Source: Streptomyces griseorubiginosus (GTDB lineage Bacteria > Actinomycetota > Actinomycetes > Streptomycetales > Streptomycetaceae). From it: 42,245 nucleotides of DNA. Within the stretch, counting starts at the first letter, position 1, and every line of letters starts with the position of its first letter. Below the pieces are notes generated by a model that was given only the letters and a program-made list of their open reading frames with translations, had not been told where the DNA came from and ran no database searches. Shown here in pieces: positions 25,782 through 34,082 of this stretch. The DNA lies in the NCBI RefSeq assembly GCF_017614965.1, contig NZ_WVUG01000041.1:1-42245 (forward strand). The letters run 5' to 3'. The position numbers were made by a program, and so were the translations under genes.

Positions 25782-26990
25782 ATGACCGCACCGCTGCACG
25801 AGGCGCACCCGTCCGGACCCGGCCGGGTGCTGCCGGACACCCAGCAGGGCATGCGCCGGCGCAATCTCGCCCGGGTCATGCACGCCGTCAACGCCGAGGG
25901 ACAGCTCTCCCGGGCCGCCGTCGCCTCCCGCATCGGGCTGACCCGTGCCGCGGTGTCGACCCTCGTCGACGAGCTCATACGCTCGGGCCTGCTGGAGGAG
26001 CTGGGCCCGGAGCGGCCCGGCCGGGTGGGACGGCCCGGCTCCGCGCTCGCCGTCAGCGGGCACGGCCCCGCCGGGATCGGCGCCGAGATCGGCGTGGACC
26101 ATCTCGCGGTGTGCGCGGTCGATCTGCGCGGACAGGTGCGGGCCCGGGCGATACGCCACGGCGCGAACCGCGGCCGCTCCCCCGAACCCGTGATCGACGA
26201 GCTCACCGAGTTGCTGCGTCAGGTCGTCGCCGAGGCCAAGGGCGAAGGACTGTGGCCCGCGGGACTCGCGGTTGCCGTCCCCGGCCTGGTCGCCCGCGAC
26301 GCCCGCACCGTCGTCCGCGCCCCGAACCTGGACTGGCACGACACCGACCTCGGCGCCCTGCTCCCGGCGGACTTCCCGCTGACCGTCGACAACGAGGCCA
26401 ACTTCGGCGCCCTCGCCGAACTCTGGCTCGGCGAGGGCACTGGAGGGGACTTCCTGCACGTGTCGGCGGAGATCGGCATCGGCGCGGCGGTGGTCGTGGC
26501 CGGCGGGCTGCTGCGCGGGACGCGGGGGTTCGCCGGCGAGCTGGGTCATGTGCCGGTGCGTCCGGAGGGCCCCAGGTGTGCTTGCGGCGGGCGGGGGTGT
26601 CTGGAGCAGTACGCCGGTGAGGAGGCGGTGCTGCGGGCCGCGGGACTGGAGCCGGGCGAGGACCGGGTGGGGCTCCTCGCGGGCCGGGCGGCCGAGGGCG
26701 ACGCGGCGGTACGGCGGGCACTGCGCGACGCGGGCAAGGCGCTCGGCATCGCGCTGACCGGCGCGGTCAATCTGCTGGACCCCGAGAGCGTGGTGCTGGG
26801 CGGTGCGCTGGCGGGCCTGGCGCCGTGGCTGCTGCCGTCGCTGGAGGCCGAGCTGGACCGGCGCACCGCAGGGCCGGCCTGCCCCGTGTCGGTGTCACGG
26901 CTGGGCCCGCAGGGGCCGTTGCTGGGGGCGGCGCACTCGGTGGTACGAGCGGTCCTCGACGACCCCGCCGCCGTGGCCGAGCGGAACTGA
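25782..26990 (+). CDS. xylR: ROK-family transcriptional repressor of the xyl genes
   Basis: A 402-residue ROK repressor. The N-terminal winged helix-turn-helix spans about residues 25-90 (LARVMHAVNAEGQLSRAAVA, LTRAAVSTLVDELI, then GRVGRPGSAL as the wing). The ROK core follows, with VPGLVARDARTV, DNEANFGALAE, EIGIGAAVVVAGGLLRGTRG and the zinc motif CACGGRGCLE with an upstream His in ELGHVPV. The ATP-binding DxGxT motif of the kinase members is absent, as usual for repressors. Its place directly behind xylB suggests it controls xylA/xylB in response to xylose; that role is inferred from position. A likely terminator follows. Confidence 0.9.
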   Translation: MTAPLHEAHPSGPGRVLPDTQQGMRRRNLARVMHAVNAEGQLSRAAVASRIGLTRAAVSTLVDELIRSGLLEELGPERPGRVGRPGSALAVSGHGPAGIGAEIGVDHLAVCAVDLRGQVRARAIRHGANRGRSPEPVIDELTELLRQVVAEAKGEGLWPAGLAVAVPGLVARDARTVVRAPNLDWHDTDLGALLPADFPLTVDNEANFGALAELWLGEGTGGDFLHVSAEIGIGAAVVVAGGLLRGTRGFAGELGHVPVRPEGPRCACGGRGCLEQYAGEEAVLRAAGLEPGEDRVGLLAGRAAEGDAAVRRALRDAGKALGIALTGAVNLLDPESVVLGGALAGLAPWLLPSLEAELDRRTAGPACPVSVSRLGPQGPLLGAAHSVVRAVLDDPAAVAERN

Positions 26991-27034
26991 GACCTGCCGA
27001 ACCGGGCCGCCGTGGCCCTCGCCCACGCCCCTGA

Positions 27035-27059
27035 TCACCCGTCCGGGTGACGGAGTTTT
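27035..27059 (+). terminator. Terminator after the xylB-xylR operon
   Basis: TCACCCG (27035-27041) and CGGGTGA (27044-27050) form a perfect 7-bp inverted repeat, which folds as a short hairpin, followed shortly by TTTT at 27056-27059. Its position 45 bp after the ROK stop and before the next promoter fits an intrinsic terminator. Confidence 0.5.
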
Positions 27060-27098
27060 CCACATACGGACCCCCGTCCACCGAAGCACACCGCGCCC

Positions 27099-27135
27099 TT
27101 CTGCCCAACCCGCAAGCGCCGTACCGTGATTCACG
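27099..27135 (+). promoter_or_regulatory. Candidate promoter and palindrome before the APC permease
   Basis: TTCTGC (27099-27104), a 17-bp spacer and TACCGT (27122-27127) make a plausible -35/-10 pair. Overlapping the -10, CGTGA T TCACG (27125-27135) is a small perfect palindrome that could be an operator. The permease ATG is at 27198. This is pattern matching only. Confidence 0.35.
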
Positions 27136-27197
27136 CGAGGCGCATCCGTCGGATCGGCGGACCGCTCGCATGTCGACGTGAATTGAGGGGGATTCAC

Positions 27198-28697
27198 ATG
27201 GCGGGGGATGTGACGGCGGGGGACGGGACAGCGGGACTCAGGCGGGACGCGATCGGGCTCCGCGAGGTGCTGTTCCAGAGCATCACGGCCATGGCACCGG
27301 CCGCGGCGGTCGCCGCGTCCATCCCGTCCGGTGCGGCCTTCGCGGGCGGAAGTCTGCCCCTGGCGGTGCTGATCGCACTGGTGGCCTGTCTGTTCACCGC
27401 GTCCTGCGTGGCCGAGCTGGCACGGGAACTGCCGGCCGCGGGCTCGGTGGCCACGTACGCGGCCCAGGGTCTGCATCCCGCCGTCGGCTTCCTCGTCGGC
27501 TGGGGCTATGTGTTCGTGGAAGCCCTGGTGCCACCGCTGCTGCTCCTGCAGCTCGGGTTCACCACGGCGGGCACGCTGCACGACGAGTGGTCCTCGTATC
27601 CGGCGGACCTGTGGTGGCCGTGGGCGCTCGCGGGGGCCGCGATCATCGCCGCGGCCGGATACCTGGGCGTGCGCGCCTCGGCCCGCTTCGGAACGGTTCT
27701 CGGTGTCTTCGAGATCCTCGTCTTCCTGGTCTTCGCCCTCTGGCTGATCGGCAAGGCCGGAGAGCACAACACACTCTCGGTGTTCGGCACGTCCCACACG
27801 GCCGACGGATACGGCGGGGTCAGCGGGGTCTTCGCGGGATCGGTGTACACGGTGCTGGCCTTCGCCGGGTTCGAGGCCGCGGCGCCGCTCGCCGAGGAGA
27901 CCCGGGATCCGCGCCGGACGATGCTTCGCGCGGTCCTCGGCGCGGCGCTCGCGATCGGACTGTTCTACGTCGTCACGACCTACGCCATGACGGTGTACTT
28001 CGGGCCGGACCGGTTCGCCGGGTTCGGGGCGTCCGGAGAGGCGTCGTGGGAGGGAGTGGCCAGGGCGTCGTTCGGCCTGTTCTGGGTGCTGGTCTTCCTC
28101 GCCGTGGTCAACTCCACGATCGCCAACGCCAACGCGTGCTCCAACGTCTCCACGCGCACGGCCTTCGCCCTGGCCCGGATCCGGGTGCTGCCCCGGATGT
28201 TCACGGCGCTCCATCCCCGCCACCGCTCCCCCGTCGCCGGGATCGCCGTGCAGAGCGTGGTGGCGGTCGGCGCGGTGCTGGGACTGGGACTCGGCTACGA
28301 CCCGGTGACGGCCTTCCTCCTGCTGGCCACGGTGATCGTGACGGTCATGATCGGCGTGTACATCGTCGTGAACCTCGCCTGTGCCGGATACTTCCTGCGC
28401 CGCAGGCGTCAGGCGCTGAAGCCGATAAGGCATCTGCTGCTGCCGCTGCTCGGCATCGTCGCCTTCGTGCCGGCGCTGCTGACCGCGGCAGGGCTGCCCG
28501 TCTTCGACTTCGTCACCGAGCTGACGGCCCCGGTGTCGTACGCAGGCCCGATCGTCGGGGTGTGGATGGCCGCGGGGCTCGTGGTGCTGGCCGTGCTGTT
28601 GCGACGGCATCCCGAGCGCATAGCCGAGACCGCCCGTGTCCACCTGGACGAACCTGCCCTCACCGGCACCTCGCAGAACGGAGCAGCACAGCGATGA
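27198..28697 (+). CDS. APC-family amino acid/amine permease
   Basis: A 499-residue permease of the amino acid-polyamine-organocation superfamily with about twelve membrane helices. The first helix has the APC substrate-binding break (SITAMAPAAAVAASIPSG), and GFEAAAPLAEETRDPRRTM is the conserved cytoplasmic loop after helix 6. It probably imports an amino acid or an amide-bearing compound by proton symport. GAGGGGG precedes ATG 27198. The acetamidase gene overlaps its stop by four bases (ATGA), so uptake and amide hydrolysis are probably linked. Confidence 0.9.
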   Translation: MAGDVTAGDGTAGLRRDAIGLREVLFQSITAMAPAAAVAASIPSGAAFAGGSLPLAVLIALVACLFTASCVAELARELPAAGSVATYAAQGLHPAVGFLVGWGYVFVEALVPPLLLLQLGFTTAGTLHDEWSSYPADLWWPWALAGAAIIAAAGYLGVRASARFGTVLGVFEILVFLVFALWLIGKAGEHNTLSVFGTSHTADGYGGVSGVFAGSVYTVLAFAGFEAAAPLAEETRDPRRTMLRAVLGAALAIGLFYVVTTYAMTVYFGPDRFAGFGASGEASWEGVARASFGLFWVLVFLAVVNSTIANANACSNVSTRTAFALARIRVLPRMFTALHPRHRSPVAGIAVQSVVAVGAVLGLGLGYDPVTAFLLLATVIVTVMIGVYIVVNLACAGYFLRRRRQALKPIRHLLLPLLGIVAFVPALLTAAGLPVFDFVTELTAPVSYAGPIVGVWMAAGLVVLAVLLRRHPERIAETARVHLDEPALTGTSQNGAAQR

Positions 28698-29707
28698 ACG
28701 ACCCGAGGATCCTGACCGTCCGGCCCGAACCGGGCGAGTACGCCTGGACGTTCGGCGGCGCACCGCCCGTGGCGCGGATCGCGCCCGGCACGGTCCTGGA
28801 CCTGTACACGGAGGACTGCTTCGCCGGGCGGGTGCGGTCCGAGAAGGACCTGGTGTCCGAGGTGTGCGAGTTCCCGTTCCTCAACCCGCAGACCGGTCCC
28901 TTCCACGTGGAGGGCGCCGAGCCGGGCGACACGGTCGCCGTGCACTTCGTGTCGATCGAACCGGCCCGCGACTGGGCCGCGTCGACCACGGTCCCCCTGT
29001 TCGGCGCGCTCACCTCCACGCACACCACGGCCACCCTGCAGCCACCGCTGCCGGAGACCGTGTGGATCTGGCAGCTCGACCGGACCCGGCGCACGGCGCT
29101 GTTCCGGGCCCATGACAGCGACATCGAGGCGGAGCTGCCCATCGACCCGATGCACGGCACGGTGGGCGTGGCCCCGGCCAACCTGGAGGTCCGCTCGGCC
29201 CTGGTGCCGGACGCGCACGGCGGGAACATGGACACGCCCGAGATGCGGGCCGGGGTGACGGCCTACTTCGGGGTGAACGTCGAGGGCGCGCTGCTCAGTC
29301 TGGGCGACGGACACGCCCGGCAGGGCGAGGGAGAGACCTGTGGGGTCGCCGTCGAGTGCGCGATGAACACCGTGGTGATCGTCGAACTGCTGAAGGGGCT
29401 CGCCACTCCGTGGCCGCGCATCGAGTCGGACACGCACATCATCTCGACGGGTTCCGCACGCCCGTTGGAGGACGCGTTCCGGATATCCCAGCTCGACCTG
29501 GTGCAGTGGCTGGTGCGCGACTACGGGTTCAGTGAGCTGGACGCCTACCAGTTCACAACCCAGGCCGTCGAGTCGCCGTTGGCCAACGTGTGCGACACCA
29601 ACTACACGTGCGTGGCCAAGATCCGCAAGCAGTGGCTGCCCGCGCGCGAGACCCATCGCGGGATGCACGACCGGCTGCGCGAGACCGCGGCGGCCCTGCG
29701 GCGCTGA
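28694..29707 (+). CDS. Acetamidase/formamidase family protein
   Basis: A 337-residue cytoplasmic amidohydrolase of the FmdA/AmdA type, which releases ammonia from formamide, acetamide or similar short amides. Family features include the early beta strands around VLDLYTEDCFAG, PFHVEGAEPGDTVAVHF, the metal-site region PIDPMHGTVGVAP, HGGNMD, and SLGDGHARQGEGE. The start is fixed by the ATGA overlap with the permease. The substrate brought in by the permease, perhaps an amide or amino-acid amide, cannot be named from sequence. Confidence 0.9.
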   Translation: MNDPRILTVRPEPGEYAWTFGGAPPVARIAPGTVLDLYTEDCFAGRVRSEKDLVSEVCEFPFLNPQTGPFHVEGAEPGDTVAVHFVSIEPARDWAASTTVPLFGALTSTHTTATLQPPLPETVWIWQLDRTRRTALFRAHDSDIEAELPIDPMHGTVGVAPANLEVRSALVPDAHGGNMDTPEMRAGVTAYFGVNVEGALLSLGDGHARQGEGETCGVAVECAMNTVVIVELLKGLATPWPRIESDTHIISTGSARPLEDAFRISQLDLVQWLVRDYGFSELDAYQFTTQAVESPLANVCDTNYTCVAKIRKQWLPARETHRGMHDRLRETAAALRR

Positions 29708-29734
29708 GCGGCCGGCTCCCTGCCCCGTTGCCCG

Positions 29735-29818
29735 CCTTCTCGTCGCACCCCTTCTCGTCGCGCCCCTTCTCTTCATCCCACCTCTACTCGTCACCCCCAA
29801 CGTCTACTCGTCACCCCC
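29735..29818. repeat. Pyrimidine-rich direct repeats before the amidase gene
   Basis: Three 15-bp units start at 29735, 29750 and 29765 (CCTTCTCGTCGCACC and variants). They are followed by two copies of TCTACTCGTCACCCCC 20 bp apart (29783 and 29803). The top strand is nearly all pyrimidine. In the amidase frame the 15-bp units would read LLVAP-LLVAP-LLFIP, but no good start lies upstream, so this is more likely untranslated leader. Confidence 0.55.
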
Positions 29819-29840
29819 CACGTCCGAAAGGCACGGCTCC

Positions 29841-30440
29841 ATGGAGCGAGCAAGACCCAGCACCACCCGGCGACGGTTCCTGAAGGGCGCCGCCCTCGCC
29901 GCCGTCCCTTACGCGCTGCTTCCCGACCCGCAGGCCGATGCTCAGGTCCAGGCGCCCGACTACCCGTCCGCCGAGTGGCAGCCGGCGAACGCCGCCAACT
30001 ACACGGTCTCCGACCGCCCCTCGTCCTATCCGCTGGACCACGTGGTCATCCACGTCACGCAGGAGACCTATTCCGACACGCTCGCCATTTTCGAGAACGC
30101 GCAGAAGAACGTGTCCGCGCACTACCTGGTGCGCTCGGCCGACGGCCATGTGGCGCAGTGCGTGCGCGAGGCCGACGTCGCCTGGCACGCGGGGAACTGG
30201 GACTACAACACCCGCAGCATCGGCATCGAACACGAAGGGTGGGTGGACAAACCGGCGTACTTCACCGACGCCCTCTACGAGCAGTCGGCCCGGCTGACGG
30301 CGCGGGTCTGCGACAAGTACGGCATCCCCAAGGACCGGGCGCACATCATCGGTCACTACGAGGTGCCGGGGACGGACCACACGGATCCCGGGCCGAACTG
30401 GGACTGGTCGCGCTACATCAGACTGGTCAACTTCGCCTGA
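29841..30440 (+). CDS. Tat-exported N-acetylmuramoyl-L-alanine amidase
   Basis: A 199-residue peptidoglycan amidase of the amidase_2 (T7 lysozyme/PGRP-like) fold, which cuts the bond between MurNAc and the stem peptide. The N-terminus carries a twin-arginine signal (TRRRFLKGAALAAVP). Zinc ligands are likely the His in VVIHVTQ and the His/Asp in DHTDPGPNWDW; HYLVRSADGHVAQ, WHAGNWDYN and SIGIEHEG are conserved substrate-groove segments. ATG 29841 is chosen because the Tat motif follows directly; a weak GAAAGG lies upstream. It has no obvious partner nearby. Confidence 0.92.
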   Translation: MERARPSTTRRRFLKGAALAAVPYALLPDPQADAQVQAPDYPSAEWQPANAANYTVSDRPSSYPLDHVVIHVTQETYSDTLAIFENAQKNVSAHYLVRSADGHVAQCVREADVAWHAGNWDYNTRSIGIEHEGWVDKPAYFTDALYEQSARLTARVCDKYGIPKDRAHIIGHYEVPGTDHTDPGPNWDWSRYIRLVNFA

Positions 30441-30511
30441 CCGTGCGACGGGGCCACCGTTCGAGGTGAGCGCGGTCGAAACGGTTGTCCGAGCGCGCAC
30501 GGGGAGTGACG

Positions 30512-31843
30512 ATGTCCCCAGCCGCATCACCAGCCGGGGAGGCCCAGTTGACCGATCCGTGGGTGGCCCTGGAGCCGGGGGCCGACCCTGCCGAGCACGC
30601 GCGGATGCTGCGCCGTGCGCACGAGACGTTCACCGAGGCGGGCACGGTGACGCGCCCGGTGCGTTCGGTGGTGGCCGAGTCGTGGCGGCGTTCCGCGCGG
30701 GCCGGGGTGGGGCCCGACGGCACGGCGAACGTGGAACTGGCCGACGGCGATCTCGGCGCCTACCGGGCCGAGCATCCGCTGGCACGGGTGATGCCCCTGT
30801 TCCGGGAGCTGTTGGGGACCTTCGCCGCCGACGGCGAGCATCTGCTGGCGGTGTGCGACGCGCACGGCAGGCTGCTGTGGGTGGAGGGGCATTCGACGAC
30901 CCGGCAGCGGGCGGGGCGGATGAACTTCGTGCCGGGTGCCCGCTGGGCGGAGTCGGCGATGGGCACCAACGCGCCGGGCACCGCGGTCGCCGTCGACCGG
31001 CCGGTACAGGTGTTCGCGGCCGAGCACTTCAGCCGGCGCGTGCAGCCGTGGACGTGCGCGGCGGCGCCGGTGCACGATCCGCGCACCGGGCGGGTGCTCG
31101 GCGCCGTGGACATCACCGGCGGGGACGGGCTCGCGCATCCGCACAGCCTGGGGTTCGTACAGGCGGTCGCGCGGGCCGCGGAGTCCCAGCTGGCGCTGCT
31201 CGTCCCCGAGCGGTCCCCCGACGGCACGCCGGAGCTGACGGCCCTCGGCCGGGACGAGGCCCAACTCCTCGTCGAGGGGCGGCGGATCAGGCTCAGCCGG
31301 CGTCACAGCGAGATCCTCGTACTGCTGTCCCGGCATCCCGAGGGGCTGACCGGGGACGAGCTGCTGTGCGCGCTGTACGAGGACGAGTCGGTGACACCGG
31401 TGACGCTGCGTGCCGAGATGGCGCGGCTGCGCCGGGTACTGGGCCCGGCGCTGCTGGGTTCGCGGCCGTATCGGCTGACCGTGCCGGTGGAGTCCGACGT
31501 CGCCGTCGTCGAGCGGCGTCTGGAGACGGGCGCGATCACGGCGGCCGCCAAGGGGTACGGCGGTCCGCTGCTGCCGGGTTCCCAGGCTCCGGCGGTGGTG
31601 CGGCTCAGGCACCGCCTCGCCGACGGCCTGCGCTCGGCGCTGATCGCCCGCCGCGATCCCGACCTGCTGGCGGACTGGGCGCACGCGCCCTGGGGCGAGG
31701 ACGACCTGGAGGTGTGGCGGGCGCTGGCGACGGTGCGGCCCACGCCGGCGGTCCGTTCGCGCCTCGCGGCACTGGAGTCCGAGTTGGGGGCACCGGCCGA
31801 CTGGACCGGAGTCGCCGTCCGCCGCCCGGGCAGGCCGTCATGA
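30512..31843 (+). CDS. GAF-domain transcriptional regulator
   Basis: A 443-residue regulator. A helical N-terminus (VVAESWRRSARAGVGPD, typical of AcoR-like GAF regulators) leads into a GAF sensor domain at about 85-220 (LLAVCDAHGRLLWVEGH, GARWAESAMGTNAPGTA, HFSRRVQPWTCAAAPVHDP). A winged-helix output domain (about 245-335, LSRRHSEILVLLSRHPEGL and VTLRAEMARLRRVLG) and an alpha-helical tail follow. It lacks the sigma-54 AAA+ domain, as in other actinobacteria. ATG 30512 has GGGGAG five bases upstream. It most likely controls the aldehyde dehydrogenase gene 111 bp downstream. Confidence 0.88.
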   Translation: MSPAASPAGEAQLTDPWVALEPGADPAEHARMLRRAHETFTEAGTVTRPVRSVVAESWRRSARAGVGPDGTANVELADGDLGAYRAEHPLARVMPLFRELLGTFAADGEHLLAVCDAHGRLLWVEGHSTTRQRAGRMNFVPGARWAESAMGTNAPGTAVAVDRPVQVFAAEHFSRRVQPWTCAAAPVHDPRTGRVLGAVDITGGDGLAHPHSLGFVQAVARAAESQLALLVPERSPDGTPELTALGRDEAQLLVEGRRIRLSRRHSEILVLLSRHPEGLTGDELLCALYEDESVTPVTLRAEMARLRRVLGPALLGSRPYRLTVPVESDVAVVERRLETGAITAAAKGYGGPLLPGSQAPAVVRLRHRLADGLRSALIARRDPDLLADWAHAPWGEDDLEVWRALATVRPTPAVRSRLAALESELGAPADWTGVAVRRPGRPS

Positions 31844-31870
31844 CCACCGGGGCCACCGTCCCGCGCACGG

Positions 31871-31887
31871 CAACGTGGTTGCAACGT
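31871..31887 (+). promoter_or_regulatory. CAACGT direct repeat upstream of the aldehyde dehydrogenase
   Basis: CAACGT occurs at 31871-31876 and 31882-31887, eleven bases apart (one helical turn). The same stretch contains the palindromes CAACGTGGTTG and GTTGCAAC. It lies in the 111-bp gap between the GAF regulator and the dehydrogenase and is a plausible binding site for that regulator. Confidence 0.4.
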
Positions 31888-31954
31888 AGGTGTTCCTAGC
31901 CTCCTCGCGAAAGCTGCCCAACGGCGGGCAGCGCTTCTGAAGGAGGCCCACCGC

Positions 31955-33478
31955 ATGACCCGTTACGCTGCGCCCGGCACCGAGGGCGCGATCGTCTCCT
32001 ACCAGGCGCGCTACGACCACTTCATCGGGGGCGAGTACGTACCGCCGGCCCGCGGGCAGTACTTCGAGAACCCGTCGCCGGTGAACGGGCAGCCGTTCAC
32101 CGAGATCGCGCGGGGCACGGCGGAGGACGTGGAGCGGGCGCTCGACGCGGCGCACGCGGCCGCGCCGGCCTGGGGCCGTACGTCGGTGACCGAGCGCTCC
32201 GACATCCTGCTGAAGATCGCCGACCGGATGGAGGCCAACCTCGAACAGCTCGCGGTCGCGGAGAGCTGGGAGAACGGCAAGCCGGTGCGCGAGACGCTGG
32301 CCGCCGACATTCCGCTGGCCATCGACCACTTCCGCTACTTCGCGGGCGCGATCCGGGCGCAGGAGGGCTCGCTCGGCGAGGTCGACGACGACACGGTGGC
32401 GTACCACTTCCACGAGCCGCTCGGTGTGGTCGCGCAGATCATCCCGTGGAACTTCCCGATCCTGATGGCGACCTGGAAGCTGGCGCCGGCGCTGGCCGCG
32501 GGCAACGCGGTCGTGCTCAAGCCGGCCGAGCAGACCCCGGCGTCCATCCACTACTGGATGAGCCTGGTCGCCGACCTGCTGCCGCCGGGCGTCGTCAACA
32601 TCGTCAACGGCTTCGGCGTGGAGGCGGGCAAGCCGCTCGCGTCCAGCCCGCGGGTGGCGAAGGTGGCGTTCACCGGCGAGACCACGACCGGCCGGCTGAT
32701 CATGCAGTACGCCTCCGAGAACATCACCCCCGTCACGCTGGAACTCGGCGGCAAGTCCCCGAACATCTTCTTCGAGGACGTCTGGGGCGCGGACGACGAC
32801 TTCCGGGACAAGGCGCTCGAGGGCTTCACGATGTTCGCCCTCAACCAGGGCGAGGTCTGCACCTGCCCGTCGCGGGCGCTGGTCCAGCGGGGCCACTACG
32901 CCGAGTTCATGGAGGCGGCGGTCGCCCGCACCGAACTCATCAAGACCGGCCACCCCCTCGACACGGACACGATGATCGGCGCGCAGGCCTCCAACGACCA
33001 GCTGGAGAAGATCCTCTCCTACCTCGACATCGGCCGGCAGGAGGGCGCCAAAGTGCTCACCGGCGGCGAACGCATCGAGCACGACGGCGAGTTGAAGGGC
33101 GGCTACTACGTCCAGCCGACCATCTTCGAGGGCCACAACCGTATGCGGATCTTCCAGGAGGAGATCTTCGGGCCGGTCGTCTCGGTGACGTCCTTCGACG
33201 ACTTCGACGACGCCATCAAGATCGCCAACGACACGCTGTACGGGCTCGGGGCGGGCGTGTGGACACGGGACGTCAACACCGCCTACCGCGCCGGCCGCGC
33301 GATCCAGGCGGGCCGCGTCTGGACGAACTGCTACCACGCCTACCCGGCACACGCGGCGTTCGGCGGCTACAAGGGGTCGGGCATCGGCCGCGAGACCCAC
33401 AAGATGATGCTGGAGCACTACCAGCAGACGAAGAACCTGCTTGTTTCATACAGCCCACGGAAGCTTGGGTTCTTCTAG
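31955..33478 (+). CDS. NAD(P)-dependent aldehyde dehydrogenase (ExaC/AcoD type)
   Basis: A 507-residue aldehyde dehydrogenase that oxidises aldehydes, probably acetaldehyde or related short aldehydes, to acids. Key segments are [19 protein letters not shown] (cofactor site), [25 protein letters not shown] with the general-base Glu, and [11 protein letters not shown] with the catalytic Cys at about position 302 and a neighbouring Cys at 304. EEIFGPV and YGLGAGVWT are also present. GAAGGAGG lies ten bases before ATG 31955. A GAF regulator lies upstream. In related actinobacteria a DUF779 gene usually follows; here it is absent. Confidence 0.95.
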   Translation: MTRYAAPGTEGAIVSYQARYDHFIGGEYVPPARGQYFENPSPVNGQPFTEIARGTAEDVERALDAAHAAAPAWGRTSVTERSDILLKIADRMEANLEQLAVAESWENGKPVRETLAADIPLAIDHFRYFAGAIRAQEGSLGEVDDDTVAYHFHEPLGVVAQIIPWNFPILMATWKLAPALAAGNAVVLKPAEQTPASIHYWMSLVADLLPPGVVNIVNGFGVEAGKPLASSPRVAKVAFTGETTTGRLIMQYASENITPVTLELGGKSPNIFFEDVWGADDDFRDKALEGFTMFALNQGEVCTCPSRALVQRGHYAEFMEAAVARTELIKTGHPLDTDTMIGAQASNDQLEKILSYLDIGRQEGAKVLTGGERIEHDGELKGGYYVQPTIFEGHNRMRIFQEEIFGPVVSVTSFDDFDDAIKIANDTLYGLGAGVWTRDVNTAYRAGRAIQAGRVWTNCYHAYPAHAAFGGYKGSGIGRETHKMMLEHYQQTKNLLVSYSPRKLGFF

Positions 33479-33491
33479 AGCCTGAAGTCGG

Positions 33492-33522
33492 TTGCCTGGA
33501 GACCTCATTGCGCTCCAGGCAA
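33492..33522 (+). terminator. Hairpin after the aldehyde dehydrogenase gene
   Basis: TTGCCTGGAG (33492-33501) and CTCCAGGCAA (33513-33522) form a perfect 10-bp inverted repeat with an 11-base loop, 13 bp after the dehydrogenase stop. There is no T-run, which is common for Streptomyces terminators. A second small inverted repeat (CATGAC/GTCATG, 33529-33546) follows. Confidence 0.6.
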
Positions 33523-34082
33523 TCACGCATGACACCGTGCGTCATGGAAAGAGGCACTCTTGGGCGGGAACAGGCCTGGCCTCGCTAGAACTCCCACTCA
33601 AGAATTCCATCAGCGGTGAACACCGCGGCACACCCGTTGCGGGTCAAATGAGGATCGCCATGGCAACACCCATGCCCTCCTCCCCGCCGGCCGGATTGAC
33701 TGAAGCGGCACGCTGCGCTGCCACAGCATCTGCGTGCGCTGGAGTCCGACGGAGATGTACATGGGCGGCAGCAGAACGCCCGTGACTGGATTCGGCTCCG
33801 CCCCGTCCAAAAGCGACTCGCGGACCGCGCCCCGGTCGGTGTGCTGCCGGCGGCCCATCGTATGGCGGCGGCCACGGCGGATCGCGGCATGTCACGGTCG
33901 TGCCTGGCGTAGGGCCGGTACGGACGGCTTCTGGCAAGGATCGACGGCCCCGGGCACAGCCATCATGCTGGTCATGGGCGCGGCGGTCGCGTGTGTCCGA
34001 GGCCGCGGCACCCCGATCGCGGCTCATGCCGAGGCCGACCGGATACAGTGCGCGAAAGGGCAGCCCGGTCAGGAGGGGAAGC
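33523..34082. other. Gene-free, lower-GC stretch, possibly decayed
   Basis: No intact gene is seen in these 560 bases. Base composition is less GC-biased than its neighbours and stop codons fall in most frames. On the minus strand, pieces in three frames look protein-like but do not join: one ends NGCAAVFTADGILEWEF (stop 33585), one reads GAEPNPVTGVLLPPMYISVG (about 33750-33815). This suggests an old, disrupted gene, but I cannot name a family with confidence. Confidence 0.4.

Noticed and set aside
31865..31887. Sigma-54 promoter (GG...GC spacing with TTGCA) before the aldehyde dehydrogenase
   Set aside because: The match is partial, actinomycetes are not known to have sigma-54, and the adjacent GAF regulator lacks the AAA+ domain needed for it.
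33610..33858. N-terminal fragment of a cystathionine gamma-synthase-like enzyme (EPNPVTGVLLPPMY resembles DPxTGAVxPPIY)
   Set aside because: The resemblance covers only about 15 residues and the sequence around it does not continue as that family in any frame.
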